Shown piece by piece: positions 1 to 8,997 of a stretch of 40,907 bases of DNA. How positions within the stretch are numbered: position 1 is the first letter of the stretch; each line of letters opens with the position of its first letter. Source of the stretch: an uncultured Pseudanabaenaceae cyanobacterium (GTDB lineage Bacteria; Cyanobacteriota; Cyanobacteriia; PCC-9006; JAAUQQ01). The notes beneath the pieces are model-generated. The model saw only the letters and a list, made by a program, of their open reading frames with translations, was not told where the DNA came from and ran no database searches. A program made the position numbers and the translations under genes. The DNA lies in assembly GCA_938017515.1 (NCBI GenBank), contig CALIJJ010000076.1:1-40907 (forward strand). Direction: 5' to 3'.

Positions 1-39
1 CTGAATGGACTCAGCTGTAAGATTTTTTGTAGTGGCCAT
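1..39 (-). CDS. 5' end of a gene leaving the window; possibly HglB-like ACP/thioester reductase
   Basis: An ATG at 39-37 opens a frame that stays open to the window edge and reads MATTKNLTAESIQ. A GAGGT ribosome binding site sits about 8 bases upstream, which makes this a convincing start although only 13 codons are visible. Serine/threonine-Ala-Glu-x-Ile-Gln near the N terminus is typical of cyanobacterial proteins that begin with a phosphopantetheine (acyl carrier) domain. As I remember them, the hgl loci of heterocystous cyanobacteria have hglB, an ACP plus thioester-reductase protein, directly after hglA. Position, strand and N terminus therefore agree with HglB, but this is inference from very little sequence. 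Confidence 0.45.
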   Translation of the reverse strand, partial: MATTKNLTAESIQ

Positions 40-337
40 GGGCTTACCTCAGATTTAATTTAGATAACTCGATGCAAAATCTTGAATCAAGATGTCAGCA
101 ACAAAATTAATTTAGGGAGTGAAGCAAAGACAGTGAAGCAACGAAGTGAATAATAAGATTCCTAAGGGCGAGGAAATAATCCAAGCAAGCACAAACTCAA
201 AAGTTAGGTGTAGCCACGCTGATCTTCTAGGAATACTACTACAGTTTCATTTTCTACGGTCCCCAACCATCATCAATTAAAGAGCCAGGGGGATCGCTTC
301 ACAACAACTTCAAATATCCTCCCTCACCAATCATTTT
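40..337. promoter_or_regulatory. Gene-free gap between PfaD-type gene and the left-edge gene
   Basis: This AT-rich stretch of about 300 bases separates two co-directional genes and no coding frame in it is credible. It contains a perfect inverted repeat, ATCTTG (79-84) and CAAGAT (88-93) around AAT, 40 bases upstream of the left-edge start codon. That could be an operator or a small hairpin. A short repeated stretch, GTGAAGCAA, occurs twice near 118-143. The gap is long enough for the left-edge gene to have its own promoter; I cannot place -35/-10 boxes with confidence. Confidence 0.35.
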
Positions 338-1960
338 TCATGGTGAAGGCCGATAAAAGCTAATCGTATGGGGCAAACGAATGCCTTGGAGGTTGAGGGA
401 CTGGATTCGAGCGTTGTAGGCTGCTCCGATCAGCAGTTGCTGAGAAACCTCCACCACACGACGATTCGCAGCCAGGGACAGGGACGATCCCTTAACCCAC
501 TCATTGAATGCCCCCATGGCGGGACCACACCAAATTTGGTAGTCCAGTTTGCGACTGCCGTCCCCACCGCGCGACCAACGAGACGAAAGTCCTAGATAAC
601 GCCGGAAAACGAGCGCCATCTGCATTTTGGGGTTCTTGAGTGCCCGTTCAAGCTTGGCAGGGTTACGTCGCTGTTGATAGTCAGCAACCTCCTGCCAGGC
701 GGACTCAATCGACTGCTGGAGAATTTGCTTCTCCAGCTTGGTTCGCTCCGCCGCTGGAATTTCGTCGAAGGAAGCGTAGGTAGAGTAGATGTCGTGGAGC
801 TTCTGGGCACGCATCGGAAACATGGTGCCTTTTTTGAGCACCTGTACCTTGACCCCTGCCTCGAACATGTCAGCGGCAGGTGCCATGGCAACATCTGCCA
901 TTTCCGCCTCTGCCAACAGGGCCTTGGTATGGTCCGAAGTCCCGGCTTCGAGGCAGGCTTGGTTAATGGAGCCGGTGACCACGTAGGCAGCCCCCAGACT
1001 CAAGGCAGACAGCAGCGACTGAGGGGTTGCAATGCCCCCCGCTGCACCGATGCGCACCGGCTGGGCATAGTTAAACTCTGCCTGGATGCGATCGCGAATC
1101 GCAACCATGGCGGGCAACATGCAAACCAGCGGCCGGTTATCGGTGTGGCCACCGGAATCCGCCTCAACGGTGATGTCATCCGCCATGGGCACCTGGGCCG
1201 CCAACTCTGCCTGCTGCGTCGTAATCAAGCCTTGATCAACCAATGCCTGAAGCATCTTCGCCGGAGCAGGCTGCATGAACTTCGAGGCCACTTCCTGGCG
1301 TGAGACCTTGGCGATCACCCGGTTGTGAATCTCGATTTGGTTAGCCCCATTCAGGCGCAGACCCGCCGCCCGGTAATAGACGATGTTGGGCGTCAAAGCA
1401 AGGAAAGCAGAGGCTTCAACAGTGTGGACGCCCCGATCAAGATAGAGCTGAATCGTGGCCAGTTCTAAGGACTGGTCGTGGGGATTGTGGAGCAAATTGA
1501 AAGCATAGGGTCCTTGGGGCAAGGCTTGCTGGACTTGGGCGATCGCCGTCTCAACCTGCTCTAGGGACAAACCGCCCGTTCCGAGAGAAGCAAGGATCCC
1601 AGCCTGACCCAGCGCAATAATCATTTCAACCGAAGAAATCCCCCCAGCCATGGCACCAGCCATGTAGGCATAGCGCACATGATGGTGGCTCAGAAAGCTT
1701 GGATCTCCGAGGTTTTGCAGCGGTACCGCAGGCAACTGCGTCAAGAGTTCCACGGGAGCCGAAGGATCGGGCTGCGCCAGTGGAGTCCCACTGGCCGTGA
1801 GACCCAGCTGTCCTTGATAGCGAACAACATAGAGCGGCTGGTGAAGCTGTAGCAATTGTGCTTGCATGGCAGCTTCATCCCAGGCCACTTGGGTCAAGTC
1901 ACCTTGCCAGCCCAGTGGTTGGGTCAAAGACATGGGCGGTGAAAGGGTTGCAGAAGTCAT
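338..1960 (-). CDS. pfaD: PfaD-type flavin-dependent enoyl reductase of the polyketide/lipid synthase
   Basis: The protein is 540 aa, the usual PfaD length. It belongs to the nitronate monooxygenase/2-nitropropane dioxygenase-like TIM-barrel flavoproteins that act in trans as enoyl reductase for PUFA and heterocyst-glycolipid synthases. The PfaD hallmarks are visible in order: YMAGAMAGGISS near residue 100, the glycine-rich GTGGLSLEQ, PYAFNLLHNP, then GAAGGIATPQSLLSA and VTGSINQA (FMN phosphate-binding part of the barrel), GTMFPMRAQKL, and a C-terminal CGPAMGAFNEW segment. It is the last complete gene of the hgl-like run, 91 bases after the KS-CLF-AT gene, and occupies the place hglA holds in Anabaena as I recall that locus. 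No clear Shine-Dalgarno sequence precedes ATG 1960; an internal ATG nine codons later is an alternative. It probably reduces the 2-enoyl chain on the partner ACPs. Family call is firm; the substrate is inferred. Confidence 0.93.
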   Translation of the reverse strand: MTSATLSPPMSLTQPLGWQGDLTQVAWDEAAMQAQLLQLHQPLYVVRYQGQLGLTASGTPLAQPDPSAPVELLTQLPAVPLQNLGDPSFLSHHHVRYAYMAGAMAGGISSVEMIIALGQAGILASLGTGGLSLEQVETAIAQVQQALPQGPYAFNLLHNPHDQSLELATIQLYLDRGVHTVEASAFLALTPNIVYYRAAGLRLNGANQIEIHNRVIAKVSRQEVASKFMQPAPAKMLQALVDQGLITTQQAELAAQVPMADDITVEADSGGHTDNRPLVCMLPAMVAIRDRIQAEFNYAQPVRIGAAGGIATPQSLLSALSLGAAYVVTGSINQACLEAGTSDHTKALLAEAEMADVAMAPAADMFEAGVKVQVLKKGTMFPMRAQKLHDIYSTYASFDEIPAAERTKLEKQILQQSIESAWQEVADYQQRRNPAKLERALKNPKMQMALVFRRYLGLSSRWSRGGDGSRKLDYQIWCGPAMGAFNEWVKGSSLSLAANRRVVEVSQQLLIGAAYNARIQSLNLQGIRLPHTISFYRPSP

Positions 1961-2051
1961 AGATTAGACAAGCCAGTGGCACAGGAAAAGAAAAAATAGG
2001 AGTAAAAATTTCAGCCATCGCTAGAGAGTAGCGAGAAGCCCTAGTAGGCAA

Positions 2052-5000
2052 TTAATGAGGTTCGTCCATCTCCCCATTGGAGCTATCAGCATCGGCAGCA
2101 GTCGTCAATTGCTGCTCAATGAGATGACGCAGGCTTTGTAAGGAAGCCTGTCGATTTTGCAGAAACGCGGCATGGGCCTGACCCAGAGCGGCCTGGGAGG
2201 CTAACAAGGTCTCATCGACCGATGCAACCGTTGCTGTTGGCAAGGAAGCAGGCAGAGAGGATGGCTGGGGCAATGAATCCGTAGCAGGAACCGTCGTTCG
2301 TGCATGGACAGGTTCAGGGTGTTTCGGAGATATTGCTGGGGCAAGCGGTTGGGGGATATTGGGTACGGCCTGAACCGGTACGGCCACAGCCGGTGCAACC
2401 ACAGCCGGTGCGACTACAGCCGGTGCGACTGGAACCGGTGCGACTGGAACCGAAGCCACAGGAACCACCGGAGCAACGGGCTCAGGTTTCACCTCAGGCT
2501 TCACGTCAGGCGGTTGCGGCGTCTCTAGCACAGGAGGATCAATCCGCTCAACCACCACATCCTTAAACAAAGCTCGGTTTGCTTCACTGAGGATGCTGTC
2601 CGCGATCGAAGGACCCCCCACCGGAATCTGTTTGACCATTTTCCGTTTCACTTTGGCTGCCGCATCCACATCACCATAGAGCGGCATCAGGTCCAGAGGC
2701 ACCCGATGACTCACCAGGCGAGCAAGGGAGCGCACCAATGAACTGTGATCATCACTGCCGCGACGATTCAGGGAGACAGACAGGTGGGGGCGATCGGCGA
2801 GGTTTTCACTAATCCAACGAGCACAGGTCATCCCCGCACCGACTTCCACAAAGATACGTGCACCGTCGTTGTAGATCTGATTCACCAAGCGGGGGAAGTC
2901 CAGCTGATTACAGAGGTTGGTGGCCACCGCATCGCCGATGGCATGACTTTCGACCGGAACCGTCTGGTAGTTAGCCGCGGAGTAAAGCTTGACCGAAGGT
3001 TGTGCTGCTGGAGGCTTCACGGTCATGGCATTGAGCTGGAAGAACTCATCATGCTCCGAGGCCATGGCTGGACAGTGAATCACATGGTTGAAGGGAGCCC
3101 GGAAGCCCTGACAGCCCAGGAGTTCAATGACCTGTTGGCAGGAGGCCGGTAAGCCTGCAATCACCACCTCATTGGCGGTATTAATCTGGGTCACGTAGAC
3201 CTGCTTAAACTGGGCCACGGCCGCCTTGACATCGGCCGGCGACGCCACAACAACATAGTTGCTCCAGAGGTCTTGGCCATCATCTCGACTGACGAGGGGC
3301 ATGCCCCAGTGGTCGCGCACGGCATTTTTGGCACCGGAAATGCGATCGCGGAACAACGCCGACTGACTCAGTCGCTCACTAATCGTCCCCACGGCCTCAT
3401 CTTCAAACACCCCCTGAGCCAGCATCATGCTGGTCTCACCCAGGCTGTAGCCCAGCGCCATCTGGGGCTGAAGCTTAAACGTATTTTGCAAAATGGCGGT
3501 GGTAAAGCCCGAGCACCCCGTCTCCGCCTCAAACATCGTGATGGGATCCGCCTGGAGTTGCGCATCGAGCCCTTCCAACTCCCGACGCGTGAAGGCATTC
3601 AGACTACGGGGATAAATGAGACGATCAACGCGATTGAGTCGTTCTCCCAGATGCTCCAGCATCGGTAAGTTGAAAATGTCAGGGAAGGAACGGAAGCGAT
3701 CGCGGGCCTGACCCACAAAGCAGCCAAAGGCACCGGGGTAGACAAAGGCAACCTGGCCTGCGGCCCCTTGGGGATCACCCTGGGGATTGGCCGTAAAGAA
3801 ACTGCCCCCCGGAGTCTGCCAGTCTTTGCCGGTTTCAAAGGCATTGCCGACGGATTTAATGGCCTTGCCAATATCACGCACCAGCTTTTTCTTCTGATCG
3901 CCCACCAGCGTCAAGGCATAGGGCAAATTGGCGTCCTGGCGATAGGCTCGGAATGTATCTCGGGCAAGCGCTGCTAACGAGTTGCTGGCTTCTAGAGCCT
4001 GTTGGAAGGCAGTGAGCTTGGCTTCTAGATCGGCGCGATCGCGGCCTGCAATGGGAAACAGATGAAACGGTGTTTTTTCCAGATAGGAGCTGGGTCGCTT
4101 GATCTGAGCCGGGTCCTCGGACATCACGAGGTGGGAAATCCCCCCTTCTAGGCTGACATGGTTCAGCGCCGCACGACGCTTGCTCAGTCCTGCCCCCAAC
4201 AGCCATCCCCGAGATTCCTGAGCCACATAAAACGGCGTCTGCTTCCAAGCGTCAGACTGCTGGGGAGCAGACCAGTTGGGCACCGCCGGAATATAGCGGT
4301 GATAGAGACAGAGAGAGGTTTTGATCAAACTGGCCATGGCCGCTGCAACACCGGTATAGCCGATGTTCGCCGTGGCACTGCCGAGGGCACAGCTCAGATC
4401 AGGTGCCTCGGAAGGGGACGAACCATTGTGAGCGGGGTGAGCTTGGGTGTAAGCCTGAGTAATCCCGGCAATTTCAGCACTATCCGCTTGGGGAACGCCG
4501 CTACCGCAGACTTCTAGATAGCCAATTTCATCGGTGGCAATCTTGGCCTGACCATAGGCGGCAGTGCAGGCCTGGGCAATGACGTTACCTGCATTGGGGT
4601 CAGCGGCCTCACCAGGCACTGACGATTGTGAGAGCTTGGCAAATTCAAGGGCATCGACCACGGAATAGATGCGATCGCCATCCGCCTGGGCCACCTCTAA
4701 GCGTTTCAGCACAACGGCTCCCGCGCCCTCGCCCACCATCGCCCCCTGGGCTTTTTGGTCCAGACTCAGCGTGGCATTACCAGTGGCGACCTGGGCCACT
4801 TGATTGCGCAACAAAACCTGCTCAAATCCCGCCGCCAAATCAACAGCGCCAACCAGTACGGCATCGGCATGGCCATAGGCCAAGAGATTTTGAGCCACTT
4901 CCAACGCCTTGAGTGCCGAATCTTCACCTGCACTCAACGTAAAGGACGGTGCATTAAAGTCCCACAGGGCCGAAATACGGCTGGGCATAATATTGCCGAT

Positions 5001-6941
5001 GTAGCCGACAAACTCACTGGTGTGGGCTGGGGGATGCAGACTGTCCTTGAGAATTTTCGTGAGGGATTCCAGCTTGTCCTCGGGCAATTTGCCACAGGAA
5101 CTGGCCAATCCATCTTTCACCTGCCAGTCAAAATGCCAGCGCTGCTGAAGCTGATGAATCGACAGGTCCGTCTCCATCGCAACGATTACAGCGACGTTAT
5201 CCCCAGGCTTGATATCTGCATCCTGGAGCGCTTGATCGGCCACCTTCAGCATCAAAAGCTGTTGAGGGTGCAACCGAGCGACTTCATTGGGCGGAATCTT
5301 GTAGCGGATGGGGTCAATATCAACGGAATCGAGATAGGCACCCTGGGGAGCTTCACCGGATTCAAAACCATAGGTTTTAAGGAGTTCCTGATGGTTTTCA
5401 ATGCCCTTCCAACGCTTCTCGGGCAGGGGTCGGAACTGTTGAATCCCGTCGTAAAAACTGCGGTCCAAGGCATCCAGACTATCCGCCGCACCAAAGCAGG
5501 CATCCATTCCCACAATCGCTAAGGGCGACTTAACACCATAGGGGACGAAGTCTGTCGGAGCGGGATGAACCTTGGGCGTTTCTTCCAGCACGAGATGGGC
5601 GTTGGTACCGCCGAAGCCAAAAGCGTTCAGGGCTGTGCGCTTGGGTCGTCCCGTTTCGGGCCAGGGGGTGGGCTCCATGACAATGCGATCGCGAGTCACC
5701 ACCCCATTCGGAGAAATCTGGGGGTCTTTGAGATTAATCGTCGGCGGAATCAATCCATTCTCCATGCCCAAAATCACTTTGAGCAAGCCCACCATACCTG
5801 CCGCCGTTAACAAGTGACCCGTATTGGCCTTAGATGCACCGACCAAAGGCCGGGCCTGGTGTTCATGGAAGAACGTATCAATGGACTTGAGTTCCGTCGT
5901 ATCGCCCAAGAGCGTACCTGTGGCATGACATTCCACATAGTCCACTTCATTGGGAGCAAATCCTGCGGCCTCATAGGCTCGCTCGAAGGCCAGCACTTGG
6001 CCCTTTTGATTGGGGCTGAGCAGGTGCTTGCCTCGGCCATCATTGGACAGCCCCACCGAAGACACAATGGCGTGGATGTGGTCGCCATCACGCACCGCAT
6101 CGCTGTAGCGCTTGAGCACCAACATACCGACGCCATCCGCCGGGGTAAGTCCGCGGGATTGCTGGTCAAACGGGCAGCTCACCCCATTGTCTGGGTAGGC
6201 TTGTAGCCCCGAGAACAACATGCGAATAAACAGCGAATCCGTATAGCTCGCAGCCCCCGCCAACATCAGGTCAGCTTCACCCGAACGTAGGTAATGACTC
6301 GCTAATTCCACCGCATAGAGCGACGACGAACAGGCTGCATCCAAAGCAAAGTTCAAACGAGACAGGGACAGTGCCTCAGCAACAATATGCGACGGCAGAC
6401 TCGAAGGCCGAGCATTGAGCGGATCATTGGGCGCATCTCCCCCGGGTAGACCCTTCAAACGAAACTCCGGGTGGTTGAGGAGTTCCTGAGTCGCACTGTT
6501 CACGGCAGCCTGGTACATCGGCCCGAACAGGCGATTCGATTGATGTAATGGCAACGACAGGTTACCGAGGATGACACCACACTTGTCTCGCAGTTCTGCA
6601 TTCTGCCAGTAGGTGTCCCAGTGGCCACTACTGCGCAGGGCCTCGCGGGCCGCATAGAGAGAGGCCTTAGCGATGGGGTCCAACCCAGCAATTTTTTCCT
6701 CTGAGAGGGCATAACCCGATGGGTCAAACTGGAAGTTGCGAATAAATCCCCCCTTGAGGGAGTAAGTTTTATCCGAACTATCATCTCCCTTGCCATAAAA
6801 AATATTGGGGTCTACCCCAAACTCTTCCACCGTGGCATCGGAGGTTGAGTCCTTGCCCTGGACTAGATTTTGCCAAAACCGCTCTGGGCTCTCCGCATCA
6901 GGGAATAGGCATGAGAGGCCGACAACTGCAATTTTTTCCAT
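2052..6941 (-). CDS. hglC: HglC-like KS-CLF-AT polyketide/lipid synthase subunit
   Basis: This 1629-aa protein begins after a perfect AAGGAGG ribosome binding site. Domain 1 (about 1-455) is a ketosynthase with Cys204 in DAACSSS, His339 in VECHATGT and His376 in NTGHL, so it should condense. Domain 2 (about 472-960) has the KS fold but no triad: the Cys site reads LSAGEDSA, the first His site EVCGSGV and the second ANIGYTG. It is a chain-length-factor partner. Domain 3 (about 1080-1440) is an acyltransferase of the PfaB kind with GYSLGE as the serine motif. A Val/Ala/Pro linker built of 5-residue repeats follows, then a helical, Gln-rich tail (about 1570-1615). KS-CLF resembles PfaC and the AT resembles PfaB of marine PUFA synthases; the combination matches HglC. 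The gene lies 101 bases after the KR-DH gene and 91 before the PfaD gene, so it is probably cotranscribed with both. Confidence 0.88.
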   Translation of the reverse strand: MEKIAVVGLSCLFPDAESPERFWQNLVQGKDSTSDATVEEFGVDPNIFYGKGDDSSDKTYSLKGGFIRNFQFDPSGYALSEEKIAGLDPIAKASLYAAREALRSSGHWDTYWQNAELRDKCGVILGNLSLPLHQSNRLFGPMYQAAVNSATQELLNHPEFRLKGLPGGDAPNDPLNARPSSLPSHIVAEALSLSRLNFALDAACSSSLYAVELASHYLRSGEADLMLAGAASYTDSLFIRMLFSGLQAYPDNGVSCPFDQQSRGLTPADGVGMLVLKRYSDAVRDGDHIHAIVSSVGLSNDGRGKHLLSPNQKGQVLAFERAYEAAGFAPNEVDYVECHATGTLLGDTTELKSIDTFFHEHQARPLVGASKANTGHLLTAAGMVGLLKVILGMENGLIPPTINLKDPQISPNGVVTRDRIVMEPTPWPETGRPKRTALNAFGFGGTNAHLVLEETPKVHPAPTDFVPYGVKSPLAIVGMDACFGAADSLDALDRSFYDGIQQFRPLPEKRWKGIENHQELLKTYGFESGEAPQGAYLDSVDIDPIRYKIPPNEVARLHPQQLLMLKVADQALQDADIKPGDNVAVIVAMETDLSIHQLQQRWHFDWQVKDGLASSCGKLPEDKLESLTKILKDSLHPPAHTSEFVGYIGNIMPSRISALWDFNAPSFTLSAGEDSALKALEVAQNLLAYGHADAVLVGAVDLAAGFEQVLLRNQVAQVATGNATLSLDQKAQGAMVGEGAGAVVLKRLEVAQADGDRIYSVVDALEFAKLSQSSVPGEAADPNAGNVIAQACTAAYGQAKIATDEIGYLEVCGSGVPQADSAEIAGITQAYTQAHPAHNGSSPSEAPDLSCALGSATANIGYTGVAAAMASLIKTSLCLYHRYIPAVPNWSAPQQSDAWKQTPFYVAQESRGWLLGAGLSKRRAALNHVSLEGGISHLVMSEDPAQIKRPSSYLEKTPFHLFPIAGRDRADLEAKLTAFQQALEASNSLAALARDTFRAYRQDANLPYALTLVGDQKKKLVRDIGKAIKSVGNAFETGKDWQTPGGSFFTANPQGDPQGAAGQVAFVYPGAFGCFVGQARDRFRSFPDIFNLPMLEHLGERLNRVDRLIYPRSLNAFTRRELEGLDAQLQADPITMFEAETGCSGFTTAILQNTFKLQPQMALGYSLGETSMMLAQGVFEDEAVGTISERLSQSALFRDRISGAKNAVRDHWGMPLVSRDDGQDLWSNYVVVASPADVKAAVAQFKQVYVTQINTANEVVIAGLPASCQQVIELLGCQGFRAPFNHVIHCPAMASEHDEFFQLNAMTVKPPAAQPSVKLYSAANYQTVPVESHAIGDAVATNLCNQLDFPRLVNQIYNDGARIFVEVGAGMTCARWISENLADRPHLSVSLNRRGSDDHSSLVRSLARLVSHRVPLDLMPLYGDVDAAAKVKRKMVKQIPVGGPSIADSILSEANRALFKDVVVERIDPPVLETPQPPDVKPEVKPEPVAPVVPVASVPVAPVPVAPAVVAPAVVAPAVAVPVQAVPNIPQPLAPAISPKHPEPVHARTTVPATDSLPQPSSLPASLPTATVASVDETLLASQAALGQAHAAFLQNRQASLQSLRHLIEQQLTTAADADSSNGEMDEPH
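2375..2464 (-). repeat. 15-bp tandem array coding the HglC proline/alanine linker
   Basis: Six consecutive 15-base units, four of them close copies of CCGGTGCGACTGGAA, run from 2375 to 2464. Read on the minus strand they give a five-residue Val-Ala-Pro period. The array keeps frame, so unit gain or loss would change linker length without destroying the protein. Confidence 0.8.
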
Positions 6942-7042
6942 GGTTTCCTCCTTAATCCTTAGCTGAATCTGTGATTCTGAAATGTTGCGGTTAGGTTATT
7001 GTCTAGTCCCTTCTCTGGGCTCTCATTTAGACTATGAATGGC

Positions 7043-8770
7043 CTAGGCGACCTTTGAACTAAGGGGGAAAATCGTGGCTTCGGCACTGGTAATGCGGCTA
7101 TAGATCGTGCCATCTTCAGCGTGAACTGTGATATCGATCGCCAGACGCGTTTCGGTCTTAGACACCAATGTTGTTGTCGTGTAAAACGGCTGATCGTAGG
7201 GGGGCGTCTGCCAATGCTCAAACCGAACAATCTTGGCTGGTAAGCAGACAGAACTATAGAAATGCCGCAGCCAAATCCAAACCGAATGCGTCTGGATATC
7301 AGAGATATAGGCATCCAGCGTCAGTGACGGAAACTGACCTTGATTTTGATGGCCAATATTTCGTGCGAGATACTGCGCCGTCACGCGCTGTTCGTCGATA
7401 TTGATAATCTTTTTAAGGCCATGGAAAGTAGGACCATGGAACAAAGGATTGGGCTGAACCTCATAAAACTCAGTTCCTTCCAGAGACATCACTCCATCAG
7501 GGGTCAGGTCCATGGTTTCCAGCTTGGGAGCCTGCGGAATTTCACGAACCAGCGTGAAGCGATTACTGAAATGATATCGAGGCTTGCCGTTGGGTCCAAG
7601 GCTCCAAACCTTACCCTCTAGAACAATCTCATCCTCACACTTAGACAGCTCTTGAATATCAAGCACATACTCATCTGCGAGGCTGTCATCAAAAACAATG
7701 CCCTTGAGTACTTTGACCTCTTCACAAACAAACGTCTTGTAACCGGGATAGAGATGCTCGCCAGCATTGCCAAACCAGGATAAGGAGCAGGTGAAGGGCA
7801 ATACTGGCTTTCCTTCAATGACATGGTCATGCAAGAACGGATTGCTATCCAGGGACAAACGACGGCGCAGGCGGTGGGTCTTGAGTTCCCCATCAATCAC
7901 AGCCAACGGAGGGTGAATCGGCCCGCCGACAACGACTTGTGCCGTATCGTGGGTGCAGGGATTCAGCTCGTTGACCAGCATATCCGTCGCGTCATCCACG
8001 GGCAGGACGTCAATCTTGCGACGTTCAAATTCTTTCTTCAACTGAGGCGTCACCATGCCGCTGTCCCAAGGACCCCAGTTAATGGCCACCACATGACAGC
8101 TCGGATGCTGTTGCTTAATCAACCAAGAGGATTTATTGAGAATTTCATTGGACAGGGTGTAGTCCGACTGGCCAGCATTGCCGTAAAAGCCAGCAACCGA
8201 AGAAAACAGCACGAGATACTGAAGCTGGCTCGCCGGAACCGCATTGAGCAGATTTTCTAGGCCCTTGATTTTAGGACCATAAACGCGCTCAAAATCTTGC
8301 TCGGTCTTCTTCTCAATGAGCTTGTCTGCCAGGTTACCCGCACCATGAATGACACCGGTAATTGGCCCAAATCTTGCAACAGCAGGCGCAATTCCGTCCT
8401 TAACCGCAGCCCCATTGGTTACGTCAGCACTAACATAAACGGCCTCGCTACCGAGGGATTCTAACGTTGTCAGCGTTGTTTTAATTTCCCGGCTGGACAT
8501 TAGCGACCGATAGATGCGGTTGACAGCCATGGGCGTAGGCTTCTCCCCCCGCGCCTGGATATCTTGCATGATGCGCTGCTTCAGGAGCGGCTCATCTTCG
8601 CAGCCCACCGCCCAATCCGGCTCAGACGCATCCAACGCCGAGCGTCCCAGCAAAATCCACTTGCAGGGTGCTGAGCGAGCAATTTTAATCACACACTGAG
8701 CAGTAACGCCCTTAGCGCCACCGCTCACCAGGAAGACAGAAGCTGTTGGAAGCTGAGCCGTAATAACCAT
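7043..8770 (-). CDS. hglD: HglD-like protein: catalytic half of a ketoreductase plus dehydratase
   Basis: This 575-aa protein starts directly with a Rossmann NADPH site (FLVSGGAKGVTA, residues 13-24). It continues as the catalytic half of a PKS ketoreductase: VIHGAG near 140, Ser190/Ser191 in LVLFSSVAG, Tyr204 and Asn208 in SDYTLSNE. The structural half that normally precedes this in one chain is absent here and instead ends the HglE-like protein. From about 300 on comes a double-hotdog dehydratase: His316 in the HxxxGxxxxP motif (HVIEGKPVLP), LFHGPTFHG near 443, and Asp486 in LDAYISD. It should reduce beta-ketoacyl-ACP and dehydrate the hydroxyacyl product. No ribosome binding site is obvious before the ATG, which follows an A/T-rich leader. 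Upstream lies a separate SDR gene (227-base gap), downstream the KS-CLF-AT gene. The domain call is firm; the gene symbol rests on gene order. Confidence 0.87.
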   Translation of the reverse strand: MVITAQLPTASVFLVSGGAKGVTAQCVIKIARSAPCKWILLGRSALDASEPDWAVGCEDEPLLKQRIMQDIQARGEKPTPMAVNRIYRSLMSSREIKTTLTTLESLGSEAVYVSADVTNGAAVKDGIAPAVARFGPITGVIHGAGNLADKLIEKKTEQDFERVYGPKIKGLENLLNAVPASQLQYLVLFSSVAGFYGNAGQSDYTLSNEILNKSSWLIKQQHPSCHVVAINWGPWDSGMVTPQLKKEFERRKIDVLPVDDATDMLVNELNPCTHDTAQVVVGGPIHPPLAVIDGELKTHRLRRRLSLDSNPFLHDHVIEGKPVLPFTCSLSWFGNAGEHLYPGYKTFVCEEVKVLKGIVFDDSLADEYVLDIQELSKCEDEIVLEGKVWSLGPNGKPRYHFSNRFTLVREIPQAPKLETMDLTPDGVMSLEGTEFYEVQPNPLFHGPTFHGLKKIINIDEQRVTAQYLARNIGHQNQGQFPSLTLDAYISDIQTHSVWIWLRHFYSSVCLPAKIVRFEHWQTPPYDQPFYTTTTLVSKTETRLAIDITVHAEDGTIYSRITSAEATIFPLSSKVA

Positions 8771-8997
8771 AAGAGCTTAAGTAAGAATCAAAAATAAAAA
8801 GAGCGATATCTGTTTCCCGTACTTCAGGTTAGGGGTGAATCTACGGACAAATCGATTCGTTTCGAATACCTCATCAAAAAATTACATTCCCCCCTTACTG
8901 TGCTAAGAGTTACTAGGTCCAAACCATCGATTCCTGGACAAAAAATTCTTAGCGCAAAATATCACTTCATTCTGGCCCAAAAGTTTAGGTACCAGGA

